Below, in pieces: positions 9,448 to 17,915 of a stretch of 64,000 nt of DNA. The position numbers and the translations under genes were made by a program. This DNA comes from CAIKZJ01 sp041675325 (GTDB lineage: Bacteria; Bacteroidota; Ignavibacteria; Tepidaquicellales; Tepidaquicellaceae). The stretch lies in NCBI GenBank assembly GCA_041675325.1, contig JBAYUG010000004.1, positions 21,390 through 85,389 on the forward strand, given 5' to 3'. Every line of letters starts with the position of its first letter. The first letter of the stretch is position 1. The notes under the pieces are model-generated. The model made no database searches. It had not been told where the DNA came from and saw only the letters and a program-made list of their open reading frames with translations.

Positions 9448-9990
9448 ATGATAATACTTGTAGATATGGATGACGTCATTGCAGATTTTGACGGCGGTTT
9501 TTTGATTAAGTGGCGGGAAAAATTTCCGGGCGAGTTTTTTATACCAATGAACGAAAGGCAGAAGTTTTACATGCGCGATGAATATCCGCCCGAACTGCTT
9601 GATAGAGTGACAGAGTTGTTTACTGAAAAAGGATTTGTTGCAAACCTTCCTGAAATAGAAGGGGGAGTTGACGCCATCAGAAAGATAAAAGAAAAGGGGC
9701 ACGAAGTATTTATCTGCTCAAGCCCTATGAGACAATATAAGAACTGTGTTGCAGAGAAATATGAGTGGATTGAAAAGCATCTTGGACAGGAATGGACAAT
9801 GAAGCTTGTGCTTACGAGAGATAAGACACTTGTTCGCGGAGACTTATTGATAGATGATAAGCCCGAGGTAACGGGTGCTGCAAAACCCGCTTGGGAACAC
9901 ATCATTTTTGATAAGAGTTATAATTCACACATAAAGAATCAGAGAAGAATAAACTGGAATAACTGGCAGGAAGTTTTAAAAGAAGTATAA
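9448..9990 (+). CDS. 5'(3')-deoxyribonucleotidase-like HAD phosphatase
   Basis: 180-aa HAD-superfamily protein. The nucleophile motif VDMDDVIADFD (residues 5-15) is the signature of the 5'-nucleotidase C (NT5C) family, and a Ser/Lys motif region (ICSSPM) and acidic motif LLIDDKPE follow in the right order. It probably dephosphorylates (deoxy)nucleoside monophosphates in the cytoplasm. It stands alone, 93 bp after the flavoprotein gene. Confidence 0.88.
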   Translation: MIILVDMDDVIADFDGGFLIKWREKFPGEFFIPMNERQKFYMRDEYPPELLDRVTELFTEKGFVANLPEIEGGVDAIRKIKEKGHEVFICSSPMRQYKNCVAEKYEWIEKHLGQEWTMKLVLTRDKTLVRGDLLIDDKPEVTGAAKPAWEHIIFDKSYNSHIKNQRRINWNNWQEVLKEV

Positions 9991-10028
9991 CACATTATTT
10001 AAGAACATAAAGATTACAGGACATTTAA

Positions 10029-12275
10029 ATGGATTTAAAGTACGCACCGAAGATAGCACAAGAGCTTAACTTAAAACTAAATCAGGTAGAGAACACTGCA
10101 AAGCTTCTAATGGAAGATGCTACTATACCTTTTATATCACGTTACAGAAAAGAACTTACGGGAAGCCTTGATGAGGTTGAGGTTACAGCAATAAGGGACA
10201 GATTGAATCAGCTTGAAGAGCTTGATAAGAGACGCGAAGCAATATTAAAATCACTTACAGAAAGAGATCTGCTGACGGAAGAACTCAAAGAGAAGATTGA
10301 TGCAGCAGAAACAATGACAGAGCTGGAAGACATCTATCTTCCTTACAAACCAAAGAAACGCACTCGTGCTACAATAGCAAAAGAGAAGGGTCTTGAACCT
10401 CTTGCATTGACAATATTTGAACAGGGGAGTTTTAATTTATTGGCGGAAGCGCATAAGTATATTGATGCTGAAAAGGGTGTAAACACTGAAGAGGAGGCGC
10501 TTGCTGGGGCACGGGATATAATTGCCGAAATGGTTTCGGAAGACAAGACTTCAAGAGAAAAGATGAGAGAGCTGTTCACAAAGAAGGCAGTTATATATTC
10601 AAAGGTTGCAAAAGGAAAAGACGAAGAAGGAATTAAGTATAAAGACTATTATGAATGGAAAGAACTCGCATCTGATTCCCCGTCTCACAGAATCCTCGCA
10701 ATGTTCAGGGGCGAGAACGAAGACTTTCTTCGCTTAGAAGTAATTCCTGAAGAAGCAGAAGCAATTGAAATACTCGAGAGAAATTTTATAAAAGCGGATA
10801 ACGAAGCATCCGTACAGATGAAAATAGCAGTAACGGACAGCTACAAAAGACTTTTGTCGCCTTCTATGGAGTCAGAATTCAGAGCATCATTAAAATCAAA
10901 AGCAGATACAGAGGCAATAAAAGTATTTGCAGAAAATCTTTATCAGTTGCTAATGGCTGCTCCGCTTGGAGAAAAAGCCGTTCTTGCATTAGACCCGGGT
11001 TTCAGAACAGGTTGTAAAGTTGTTTGCCTGAACAGACAGGGAAAGCTTCTTCACAATGATACTATCTATCCTCACACAGGGGAAGCGAAAACAATTGAAG
11101 CAGGAAAGAAAATTCTTGAATTGTTAAAAGCGTTCGGCTCTGAAGTCATTGCAATTGGCAACGGCACAGCGGGACGTGAGACAGAAGATTTTGTAAAGAG
11201 AGTTATAGGAAGTTCGGATGACGATAAGATAAAAAACCTGCAAGTAATAATGGTAAACGAAAGCGGGGCTTCGATATATTCTGCCTCTGAAGTTGCCCGT
11301 GATGAATTTCCTGATTACGATGTAACAGTAAGGGGCAGCGTTTCTATAGGAAGAAGGCTTGTTGACCCGCTTGCAGAGCTTGTTAAGATTGACCCGAAGG
11401 CTATTGGAGTAGGACAGTATCAGCATGATGTAAATCAGACACAGCTAAAACAGAAGCTCGATGATGTTGTGGAAAGTTGCGTTAATAAAGTCGGCGTTGA
11501 AGTAAACACCGCGAGTAAGCAATTACTCACTTATGTTTCGGGTGTGGGACCAAAGATGGCTGCCTCGATTGTAGAATACAGAAATAACAACGGACCCTTT
11601 TCTTCGCGTGATGAGCTTAGAAATATTCCGCGCCTTAAAGGTAAGACCTTTGAACAGGCAGCAGGTTTTTTAAGAATCAGAAACGGTGAAAACCCTCTTG
11701 ATTCAAGTGCAGTGCACCCTGAGAGCTATCACGTGGTTGAAAAAATGGCTGAAGACCTTGGGTGCACGATAAAAGATTTAATGATTAACCCCAAGAATCA
11801 GGAAAAGATAGATATAAATAAGTATATAACAGATACTATAGGATTGCCGACCCTTGAAGATATAAGAGCAGAACTTAAAAAACCGGGACGTGACCCAAGA
11901 GAGAAATTCGAAGTATTTGAATTTATGAAGGGTGTTAATAAAATAGAAGACCTTGCAATAGGAATGAGACTTCCGGGAATAGTAACAAACGTAACGAACT
12001 TCGGAGCGTTTGTGGATATAGGCGTTCATCAGGACGGGCTTGTTCACATCAGCGAGATAGCAGACGGGTATATAAAGACTCCTGCGGATGTTCTTAAAGT
12101 TCATCAGAAAGTAACTGTTAAAGTTCTTGAAGTCGATACTGCGCGAAAGAGGATATCACTTTCAATGAGGCTTGGGGAAGTAGCAAAACCACAACCAAAG
12201 AAACCAAAGAAAGCTACGAAAGAAGATCTCGACAACAAGCTCAAAATGCTGATTGATAAATTCGGCAAAAAGTAA
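10029..12275 (+). CDS. tex: Tex family RNA-binding transcriptional accessory protein
   Basis: 748-aa Tex homologue with the full domain order: N-terminal helical HTH-like region, YqgF-like domain (LALDPGFRTGCKV near 320), helix-hairpin-helix pair (LLTYVSGVGPKMAASIVEYRN near 498) and a C-terminal S1 RNA-binding domain (PGIVTNVTNFGAFVDIGVHQDGLVHIS, about 648-675). Tex proteins bind nucleic acids and affect transcription; their exact job varies. The next gene starts 1 nt after the stop codon. Confidence 0.95.
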   Translation: MDLKYAPKIAQELNLKLNQVENTAKLLMEDATIPFISRYRKELTGSLDEVEVTAIRDRLNQLEELDKRREAILKSLTERDLLTEELKEKIDAAETMTELEDIYLPYKPKKRTRATIAKEKGLEPLALTIFEQGSFNLLAEAHKYIDAEKGVNTEEEALAGARDIIAEMVSEDKTSREKMRELFTKKAVIYSKVAKGKDEEGIKYKDYYEWKELASDSPSHRILAMFRGENEDFLRLEVIPEEAEAIEILERNFIKADNEASVQMKIAVTDSYKRLLSPSMESEFRASLKSKADTEAIKVFAENLYQLLMAAPLGEKAVLALDPGFRTGCKVVCLNRQGKLLHNDTIYPHTGEAKTIEAGKKILELLKAFGSEVIAIGNGTAGRETEDFVKRVIGSSDDDKIKNLQVIMVNESGASIYSASEVARDEFPDYDVTVRGSVSIGRRLVDPLAELVKIDPKAIGVGQYQHDVNQTQLKQKLDDVVESCVNKVGVEVNTASKQLLTYVSGVGPKMAASIVEYRNNNGPFSSRDELRNIPRLKGKTFEQAAGFLRIRNGENPLDSSAVHPESYHVVEKMAEDLGCTIKDLMINPKNQEKIDINKYITDTIGLPTLEDIRAELKKPGRDPREKFEVFEFMKGVNKIEDLAIGMRLPGIVTNVTNFGAFVDIGVHQDGLVHISEIADGYIKTPADVLKVHQKVTVKVLEVDTARKRISLSMRLGEVAKPQPKKPKKATKEDLDNKLKMLIDKFGKK

Positions 12276-12276
12276 A

Positions 12277-12630
12277 ATGAACTTTGACACATTAAGAGAG
12301 TATGCATTAAAGAAGAAACACGTCACCGAATCGCAACCGTTCGGCGATGATGTTCTTGTTTTTAAAGTGATGGACAAGATATTTATGATGATGGATTTCG
12401 AGCATCCAACAAACGTGAACCTTAAATGCGACCCCGAGCTTGCGGTTGAATTAAGAGAAAGATATAATGCCGTGCTTCCCGGACATCACATGAATAAAAC
12501 CCACTGGAACACGGTCGTTTTAGATAATACAATTCCCCCGAAAAAAATTCTAAAAATGATTGACAATTCTTACGACCTTATCGTTAAGGCGTTTCCAAAA
12601 AGCAAGAGAGAGAAATACCTCGGCAAGTAG
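12277..12630 (+). CDS. MmcQ/YjbR family DNA-binding protein
   Basis: 117-aa protein of the MmcQ/YjbR double-wing family: MNFDTLREYALKKKHVTESQPFGDDVLVFKV, then KCDPELAVELRERY and GHHMNKTHWNTVVLD. The ATG at 12277 is preferred over an in-frame ATG at 12253, which lies inside tex. It follows tex by one base and is probably translationally coupled. Family members are thought to bind DNA, but their role is unsettled. Confidence 0.9.
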   Translation: MNFDTLREYALKKKHVTESQPFGDDVLVFKVMDKIFMMMDFEHPTNVNLKCDPELAVELRERYNAVLPGHHMNKTHWNTVVLDNTIPPKKILKMIDNSYDLIVKAFPKSKREKYLGK

Positions 12631-12689
12631 TTTTTTCTCCCGAATTCAGCATTTTAAAAGTTAAAAATGGAATATAATTCTGCTGAATT

Positions 12690-12724
12690 AGTACTGTATT
12701 AGCACAGTATTAGCACAGTATTAG
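12690..12724. repeat. short tandem repeat, 11-bp unit
   Basis: Two exact copies of AGCACAGTATT (12701-12711 and 12712-12722), preceded by a partial copy (CTGTATT) and followed by AG. It lies in the 320-bp gap after mmcQ, which otherwise holds one dispersed-repeat copy and no convincing gene. Confidence 0.6.
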
Positions 12725-12815
12725 ATATTGTTTAGTATATGTAAAAACAGCAATATAAATATAATAAGTTTTTTAGGGTGAAAAGAGAACTAGAAGGCTG
12801 AATAAACAAAATAAT

Positions 12816-12860
12816 GGAACACAGATTCACACGGATTAAGCGGATGAACGCGGATAAAAA
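12816..12860 (-). repeat. dispersed intergenic repeat (ATCCGCG...GTGTTC family), one copy
   Basis: Read on the minus strand this is ATCCGCGTTCATCCGCTTAA followed by TCCGTG and TCTGTGTTCC. It is the same family as the copies at 25.3, 27.3-27.8, 47.6 and 55.1-55.3 kb but in the opposite orientation. It sits in the gap before the outer-membrane-like gene. Confidence 0.7.
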
Positions 12861-12950
12861 ATATTGCATTTGATGTTTTTGTACAGAAGAAGAGCACACA
12901 CAGAAAGAGCGAATTGTTTTTATATAAAACATGAACTAATACTATACTGC

Positions 12951-13568
12951 ATGGAGTTATATAAATATATGTTCAGAAAGGCACTATTAATAGCGATTGC
13001 ATTTATAGCCATAATTAGTTCTGATTCTTTATCACAGGAGAAGGGATATGATTTTGCGCTGCGGAAAGGCACCAAATATTTAAACTGGGGCTTGGTGCAG
13101 CTAATTCCATCGCCGTATTTTGATAACGATGCGAATGCGGATAATGCGCGGATACAGTTTGGTTTCAGATGGCAGTTTATACCCATAAATTTTTCATTTC
13201 GTGCGAACAGGTTTGTTTCGCCTGTACAGTTTTTTATGATAAATCCTGTAAGAAGATTTTCGGGTTCTGTTGAGTTGTTTGTTCAGCCCGAGGTTGTAAC
13301 ATCGTCATACAAATATTCGGGGTTTAACAGTTTCGGAGTTGGTACGGGCGCAAGAGTTTTAATTCCAATTCAGGAGATGGGCGAGAACATAGCCGCATCT
13401 TTGGGCGCAAAATACACGTTCAGGAAGAATGACATCACAGGTGAGAGCGGTTACCCGGGAATTGAAGCGGGAGTGTATTTTCTTGGCGGTATGGTCGGGG
13501 CGCAGTTTGTAAAGAACCTTCACAAAAACAATGAGTATTCATTCGGGTTATACATAAAATATTTTTAA
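12951..13568 (+). CDS. hypothetical exported outer-membrane-like protein
   Basis: 205 aa from ATG 12951; an alternative ATG at 12969 begins MFRKALLIAIAFIAIISSDSLSQ, a clean signal peptide. An open frame continues upstream to 12864, but that part is basic and overlaps the repeat region. The mature part is rich in aromatic and glycine residues with alternating hydrophobic strands (FGFRWQFIPINFSFRANRF, AGVYFLGGMVGAQF) and ends in YIKYF. A small beta-barrel fits, but I recognise no family. The stop overlaps the next start (TAATG), so the two genes are coupled. Confidence 0.7.
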   Translation: MELYKYMFRKALLIAIAFIAIISSDSLSQEKGYDFALRKGTKYLNWGLVQLIPSPYFDNDANADNARIQFGFRWQFIPINFSFRANRFVSPVQFFMINPVRRFSGSVELFVQPEVVTSSYKYSGFNSFGVGTGARVLIPIQEMGENIAASLGAKYTFRKNDITGESGYPGIEAGVYFLGGMVGAQFVKNLHKNNEYSFGLYIKYF

Positions 13569-14563
13569 TGAAAAAGATTCTATACATATTAATATTATTT
13601 CTTTCTTTCTATGCTGCCGGCTGCTGGCCTGCAAGGCTTCTGGTTTACAATATAGGTGAATCAATTACAGGCGAGCCGGAAAAAATTAAAAAGTTCAGCA
13701 ACCCTGTTCATGACAGCGTAAAGGTGTCGGTGCTTATGATAGGGCATTCGGCAACGCTTGTACAGATTTATGACAAGGTAATAATGTTCGACCCGTTTTT
13801 CAATAAACGATTCGGCGGAATACTTATGAGACGCACAGAGCCGGGACTGAATGTTGACAGCCTTAAACAGCTTGATGTAATCTTTGTTTCGCATTCTCAC
13901 ATGGACCATCTGAGCTATTCTTCTTTAGATATATTAACTGAAAAATTTCCGAACACAAAACTTGTTTTTCCGGAAGGCGTAGAAAACTATCTGCCTGATT
14001 ATCATGTAAGCATAATAAGGGTAAACAAAGCAGACGCAAGGTTTAAAAATTTTATCGGCAGACCTGTATATATTTCGGGCATGAAGGTAACACCTGTCTT
14101 TGCGTATCATAGCGGCGGGCGTTACGGCTTTGATACTTACACATGGCGAGAGGAAGGCGCGACAGGATTTATTATTGAATATAAAGACGTTACTTTTTAT
14201 TATGCGGGGGATACAGGTTACCACGATACAGCATTCAAGCAAATAGGAGAAAAGTTTGATATAGGGGTTTCGCTTATTCCAATCGGACCCTGCCGGAACT
14301 GCGACTCTACGGGGTTTTGGCACCATACATCATCTATTGAAGCACTTGAACTTTTTAAAGATATTAAGGCGGACTACATGATACCTGTTCACTATGGAAC
14401 GGTAAAGTATTTTACGGATGAGAACAGACCCTTGCAAGTTTTAAACGAACTGGTTGATTCATTAACTGCTTACAAACCATATAAAGAAAAGATTGTTGCT
14501 TTAAAACCCGGTGAACAGAAAGTATGGAAACAAACAGGGGTTACCATAAAGGAAACACAATAA
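13568..14563 (+). CDS. MBL-fold metallohydrolase lipoprotein (UlaG/NAPE-PLD-like)
   Basis: 331 aa. The N-terminus is a lipoprotein signal with lipobox AAGC (Cys19). The metallo-beta-lactamase metal motif is His109-Ser-His111-Met-Asp113-His114, followed by YYAGDTGYHD, a late HH and the C-terminal HYGT histidine. The order and spacing resemble UlaG and NAPE-phospholipase-D-like hydrolases, which often act on phosphodiester or lactone bonds. A lipid-anchored form would face the periplasm, suggesting lipid or envelope substrates (inference). It is coupled to the upstream outer-membrane-like gene by an overlapping stop/start. Confidence 0.85.
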   Translation: MKKILYILILFLSFYAAGCWPARLLVYNIGESITGEPEKIKKFSNPVHDSVKVSVLMIGHSATLVQIYDKVIMFDPFFNKRFGGILMRRTEPGLNVDSLKQLDVIFVSHSHMDHLSYSSLDILTEKFPNTKLVFPEGVENYLPDYHVSIIRVNKADARFKNFIGRPVYISGMKVTPVFAYHSGGRYGFDTYTWREEGATGFIIEYKDVTFYYAGDTGYHDTAFKQIGEKFDIGVSLIPIGPCRNCDSTGFWHHTSSIEALELFKDIKADYMIPVHYGTVKYFTDENRPLQVLNELVDSLTAYKPYKEKIVALKPGEQKVWKQTGVTIKETQ

Positions 14564-14576
14564 CCCCCTGAAATTT

Positions 14577-14936
14577 TTAGAACGGCATGTCTTCGCTGTT
14601 GGCGGCGAATTCGTCGGGCGGCTCGTTTGGACTGCCTGCGCTGCGACCGGAGCCTCCTTCATCCACAGGTTCAATCTTCCATGCAACGAGTGAATTAAAA
14701 TAAACAGATTTTCCTTCCGGATTAACCCATTCCCTACCGTTAAGATTAAATGCTACTTTTACGATGTCTCCTTCAGCAAACTTTTCAATCAGCGAGCATC
14801 TGTCTTTAAGTAGCTGAAACGTGATGTACTGCGGGAACTGGCCTGTTTCGTCCGCAAGAACAAACTCTCTTTTTGTGAAGTTATTTTTGAATTCCTGTAT
14901 AGGAAATACTTTGTGTATCTTGCCTGTAAAGTCCAT
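14577..14936 (-). CDS. DUF3127 domain protein with SSB-like C-terminal tail
   Basis: 119 aa. Residues 1-90 match the DUF3127 family, a predicted OB-fold (MDFTGKIHKVFPIQEF...KREFVLADETGQFPQYITFQLLKDR). A short Gly/Ser/Pro linker follows and the chain ends in EFAANSEDMPF. That acidic tail ending in MPF looks like the C-terminal peptide of single-stranded-DNA-binding proteins (DDIPF). The likely role is binding single-stranded DNA or a partner, but no function is proven for the family. It overlaps no neighbour and lies 16 bp downstream of tnaA on the same strand. Confidence 0.85.
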   Translation of the reverse strand: MDFTGKIHKVFPIQEFKNNFTKREFVLADETGQFPQYITFQLLKDRCSLIEKFAEGDIVKVAFNLNGREWVNPEGKSVYFNSLVAWKIEPVDEGGSGRSAGSPNEPPDEFAANSEDMPF

Positions 14937-14952
14937 TACTATTATTTTAAGT

Positions 14953-16359
14953 TTATACTAAATCAAATTTTGCAGTGAAGTGCCGGAGAAACTTTGGCTC
15001 TTCGACAATCTTTATGCCTCTTATCTTATCTTTGTTTTTGCTGATTTCAATAAGCACCTCTGCGACAAAATCAATATGGCTTTGCGTGTAAACCCTTCTG
15101 GGTATTGCAAGTCTTACGAGCTCCATATCGGCAGGAATCAGCTTTCCTTTGTCGTCATACTTTCCGAACATAACACTACCGATTTCGACGCCTCTAATAC
15201 CGCCCCGCTTGTAAAGCTCAACCACGAGCGCCTGTCCTGGATACTGATCGACGGGAATGTTTGGCAGAAAGCCTTTTGCGTCAATATAAAGTGCATGACC
15301 GCCGACGGGTTTTATGTAAGGAATACCGTTTGCTTCAAGCTTATCGCCGAGATACTTTGATGAATGAATTCTGTAATGCAGATAGCTTTCATCGACTATC
15401 TCTTCAAGACCCTGTGCAATGGCTTCAAGGTCGCGTCCCGCAAGACCGCCGTAAGTTTCGTAACCTTCCGTAATAATTAAAAGGTTCTTGCAGTTCTGGT
15501 ACCACTCTTCATTGTTCATTGAAAGGAATCCGCCGATGTTTGCGAATGCGTCCTTCTTTGCGGACATCGTACAGCCGTCAGCATAGGAAAACATTTCGTT
15601 GCAGATTTCCATAATAGATTTATTCTCGTATCCTTTTTCCCTTATCTTAATAAAATATGAATTCTCTGCAAACCTGCATGCATCAAGGAAGAACGGGATT
15701 TTATGTTCTTTGCATATCTTGCTTACTTCGCGTATATTTTCCATCGAAACAGGCTGGCCGCCGCCGGTATTGTTCGTAATCGTCAGCATGCAGACAGGAA
15801 TATTTTTTACACCTGTTGTTTCAATAAATTCGCGGAGTTTCTTTGTGTCCATGTTTCCTTTGAAAGGATGAATCACTTCAGGATGCTTGCCTTCTTCTAT
15901 CACAAGGTCAACAGCCTCAGCACCGTTAAACTCGATGTTTGCACGTGTTGTATCAAAATGGTTATTGCTGGGGATAGATTTTCCTTTTCCTGAATTAACA
16001 AAGCGCCCCTCTTTATCAATGTCACTGAGCAAAAATGTAAAAAGAATTCTTTCTGCAGCGCGTCCCTGATGAACCGGGATGCAATGCTTGAAACCGAAAA
16101 TCTTTCTTACTGCGGCATCAAATCTGAAGTATGATTTTGAACCTGCGTAAGATTCATCGCCGTCCATAATAGCCGCCCATTGCTTTGAGCTCATAGCAGA
16201 AGTGCCGCTGTCGGTCAAAAGGTCTATCAGTACGTCTTCGGCGTGAATTAAGAAGGGATTGTAAAAAGCTTTCTTTATAATTTCTTCTCTTTCTTTGGCT
16301 GTCGTTGTTTTAACGTATTCAACAGATTTAATTCTGAAAGGCTCGATTATCGTTTTCAT
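14953..16359 (-). CDS. tnaA: tryptophanase
   Basis: 468-aa PLP enzyme of the tryptophanase/tyrosine phenol-lyase family, cleaving L-tryptophan to indole, pyruvate and ammonia. The PLP lysine is in MSAKKDA (Lys269), and VHQGRAAE and GGQPVS are intact. Much of the chain resembles tyrosine phenol-lyase (NPFLIHAEDV, MFSYADGCTMS). At the substrate-discriminating positions it has Asp136 (FDTT, where the phenol-lyase has Thr) and Ile393 (GVEIGS, where the phenol-lyase has Arg), both tryptophanase-like. No TnaC-type leader with a Trp codon was seen upstream. Confidence 0.88.
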   Translation of the reverse strand: MKTIIEPFRIKSVEYVKTTTAKEREEIIKKAFYNPFLIHAEDVLIDLLTDSGTSAMSSKQWAAIMDGDESYAGSKSYFRFDAAVRKIFGFKHCIPVHQGRAAERILFTFLLSDIDKEGRFVNSGKGKSIPSNNHFDTTRANIEFNGAEAVDLVIEEGKHPEVIHPFKGNMDTKKLREFIETTGVKNIPVCMLTITNNTGGGQPVSMENIREVSKICKEHKIPFFLDACRFAENSYFIKIREKGYENKSIMEICNEMFSYADGCTMSAKKDAFANIGGFLSMNNEEWYQNCKNLLIITEGYETYGGLAGRDLEAIAQGLEEIVDESYLHYRIHSSKYLGDKLEANGIPYIKPVGGHALYIDAKGFLPNIPVDQYPGQALVVELYKRGGIRGVEIGSVMFGKYDDKGKLIPADMELVRLAIPRRVYTQSHIDFVAEVLIEISKNKDKIRGIKIVEEPKFLRHFTAKFDLV

Positions 16360-16581
16360 GTATTTGCTGTATTTTCTTGTGTAAAGATCAATTTACAAAA
16401 AAACCGCTAAAGAATTAATTCAGAAAGGGGGAATATTAGTTCAAAAGTTTTAAGCTATTTTCGGCGTTATACACACGTCCTGCCGACGTTACCCAAAAGT
16501 TAAGGATGCTGACATTACTATTTGAATTACAAAAGTATAAAAATATTGTTATAATATTATTACAAACAACAGGAGTATATC

Positions 16582-17901
16582 ATGAAATCTATTTCAGTTA
16601 ACAACCTTAATATTAGTGCGGAAAATTCTTTTCCGTTTATTTCGGAAAGCGAACTTAATTCTTTAAAGAAAGAAACGGAAAGATGCTATAATGATTTGGT
16701 AAATCTTTCTGGCAAGGGAAACGAATTTCTGGGCTGGATTGACCTGCCCTCTGATATTCAAAAAGGAGAGCTGAAGACAATTGAAGAAACCGCACGTTAT
16801 TTAAGGAGGAAGTCCGACGTTATAGTTGTTGTCGGCATTGGCGGCTCTTATCTTGGTGCGCGTGCCGTTATTGAAGCTCTTCAACACAGCTTTAAGTATA
16901 TTCTTAAAAAGAAAGACAGTCTGCCGCACGTTGTTTTTTCGGGACAAAATATAAGCGAAGACTATCTTTCGGATTTAATGGAAGTTCTTGAAGGTAAGAA
17001 GTTCTCGGTTATAGTGATTTCTAAATCAGGTACGACAACAGAGCCTGCAATTGCTTTCAGATTATTGAAGAATCTTGCGGAAAAGAAGTTTGGCAAAGAA
17101 GTAGCAGCGAACAGAATTGTTGCAATAACAGATAAAGCAAAAGGTGCACTGAAAAGGCTTGCCGATAAAGAAGGATACAAAACATTTGTTATTCCAGATG
17201 ATGTAGGCGGAAGGTTTTCTGTGCTTTCACCCGTAGGGCTTCTGCCTGTAGCATGCGGCGGTTTTAACGTTAAAGATTTGATAAAGGGTGCCGAGGATAT
17301 GGAGACTATTTTGAAAGGGAAAGAGAAGTTTGAAGATAACCCCGCAATGCTTTATGCCGCAATAAGAAACCTGCTTTACAGAAAGGGCAAGACAACGGAA
17401 ATACTTACAAGCTTTTCCCCGTCGCTGTATTGTTTTATTGAATGGTGGAAACAACTTTACGGAGAAAGCGAAGGCAAGGATGGAAAGGGGATTTTCCCTG
17501 CAGGCACAATTTTCTCAACCGACTTGCATTCAATGGGGCAGTATATTCAGGACGGAACAAGGAATATATTTGAAACAAATATCTGGGTTAAGAAAGCAGG
17601 TAAGAAACTTCTTATACCAAAAGACGAAATGAATCTTGATGAACTGAATTATATTGCCGGAAAGAACATAAATTTTGTAAACGAAAAGGCAATGCTTGGA
17701 ACGATGCAGGCGCATAAAGACGGAGGAGTGCCTGCGATTACAATTGAGATACCCGCACTGAACGAAAAGGTTCTCGGCGGACTTATTTATTTCTTTGAGT
17801 TTGCCTGTGCCATAAGCGGTTACATGCTTGGGGTTAATCCTTTTGATCAGCCGGGCGTAGAAGCTTACAAAAAGAATATGTTTAAATTGCTTGGTAAATA
17901 A
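16582..17901 (+). CDS. pgi: glucose-6-phosphate isomerase
   Basis: 439-aa short-form phosphoglucose isomerase, interconverting glucose-6-phosphate and fructose-6-phosphate. The SIS-fold signature is VVVGIGGSYLGARAVIEAL (about 92-110), then VISKSGTTTEPAIAFR, the GGRFSVLSP loop and the late signature QPGVEAYKKNMFKLLGK. Length matches the bacterial 430-450 aa group. A Shine-Dalgarno-like AGGAG precedes the ATG. The next gene begins 2-14 bp downstream. Confidence 0.95.
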   Translation: MKSISVNNLNISAENSFPFISESELNSLKKETERCYNDLVNLSGKGNEFLGWIDLPSDIQKGELKTIEETARYLRRKSDVIVVVGIGGSYLGARAVIEALQHSFKYILKKKDSLPHVVFSGQNISEDYLSDLMEVLEGKKFSVIVISKSGTTTEPAIAFRLLKNLAEKKFGKEVAANRIVAITDKAKGALKRLADKEGYKTFVIPDDVGGRFSVLSPVGLLPVACGGFNVKDLIKGAEDMETILKGKEKFEDNPAMLYAAIRNLLYRKGKTTEILTSFSPSLYCFIEWWKQLYGESEGKDGKGIFPAGTIFSTDLHSMGQYIQDGTRNIFETNIWVKKAGKKLLIPKDEMNLDELNYIAGKNINFVNEKAMLGTMQAHKDGGVPAITIEIPALNEKVLGGLIYFFEFACAISGYMLGVNPFDQPGVEAYKKNMFKLLGK

Positions 17902-17915
17902 AAATGATTTATAAT

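Noticed and set aside
16360..16581. TnaC-like leader peptide before tryptophanase
   Set aside because: Short frames there contain no Trp codon and no spacing like the known leader.
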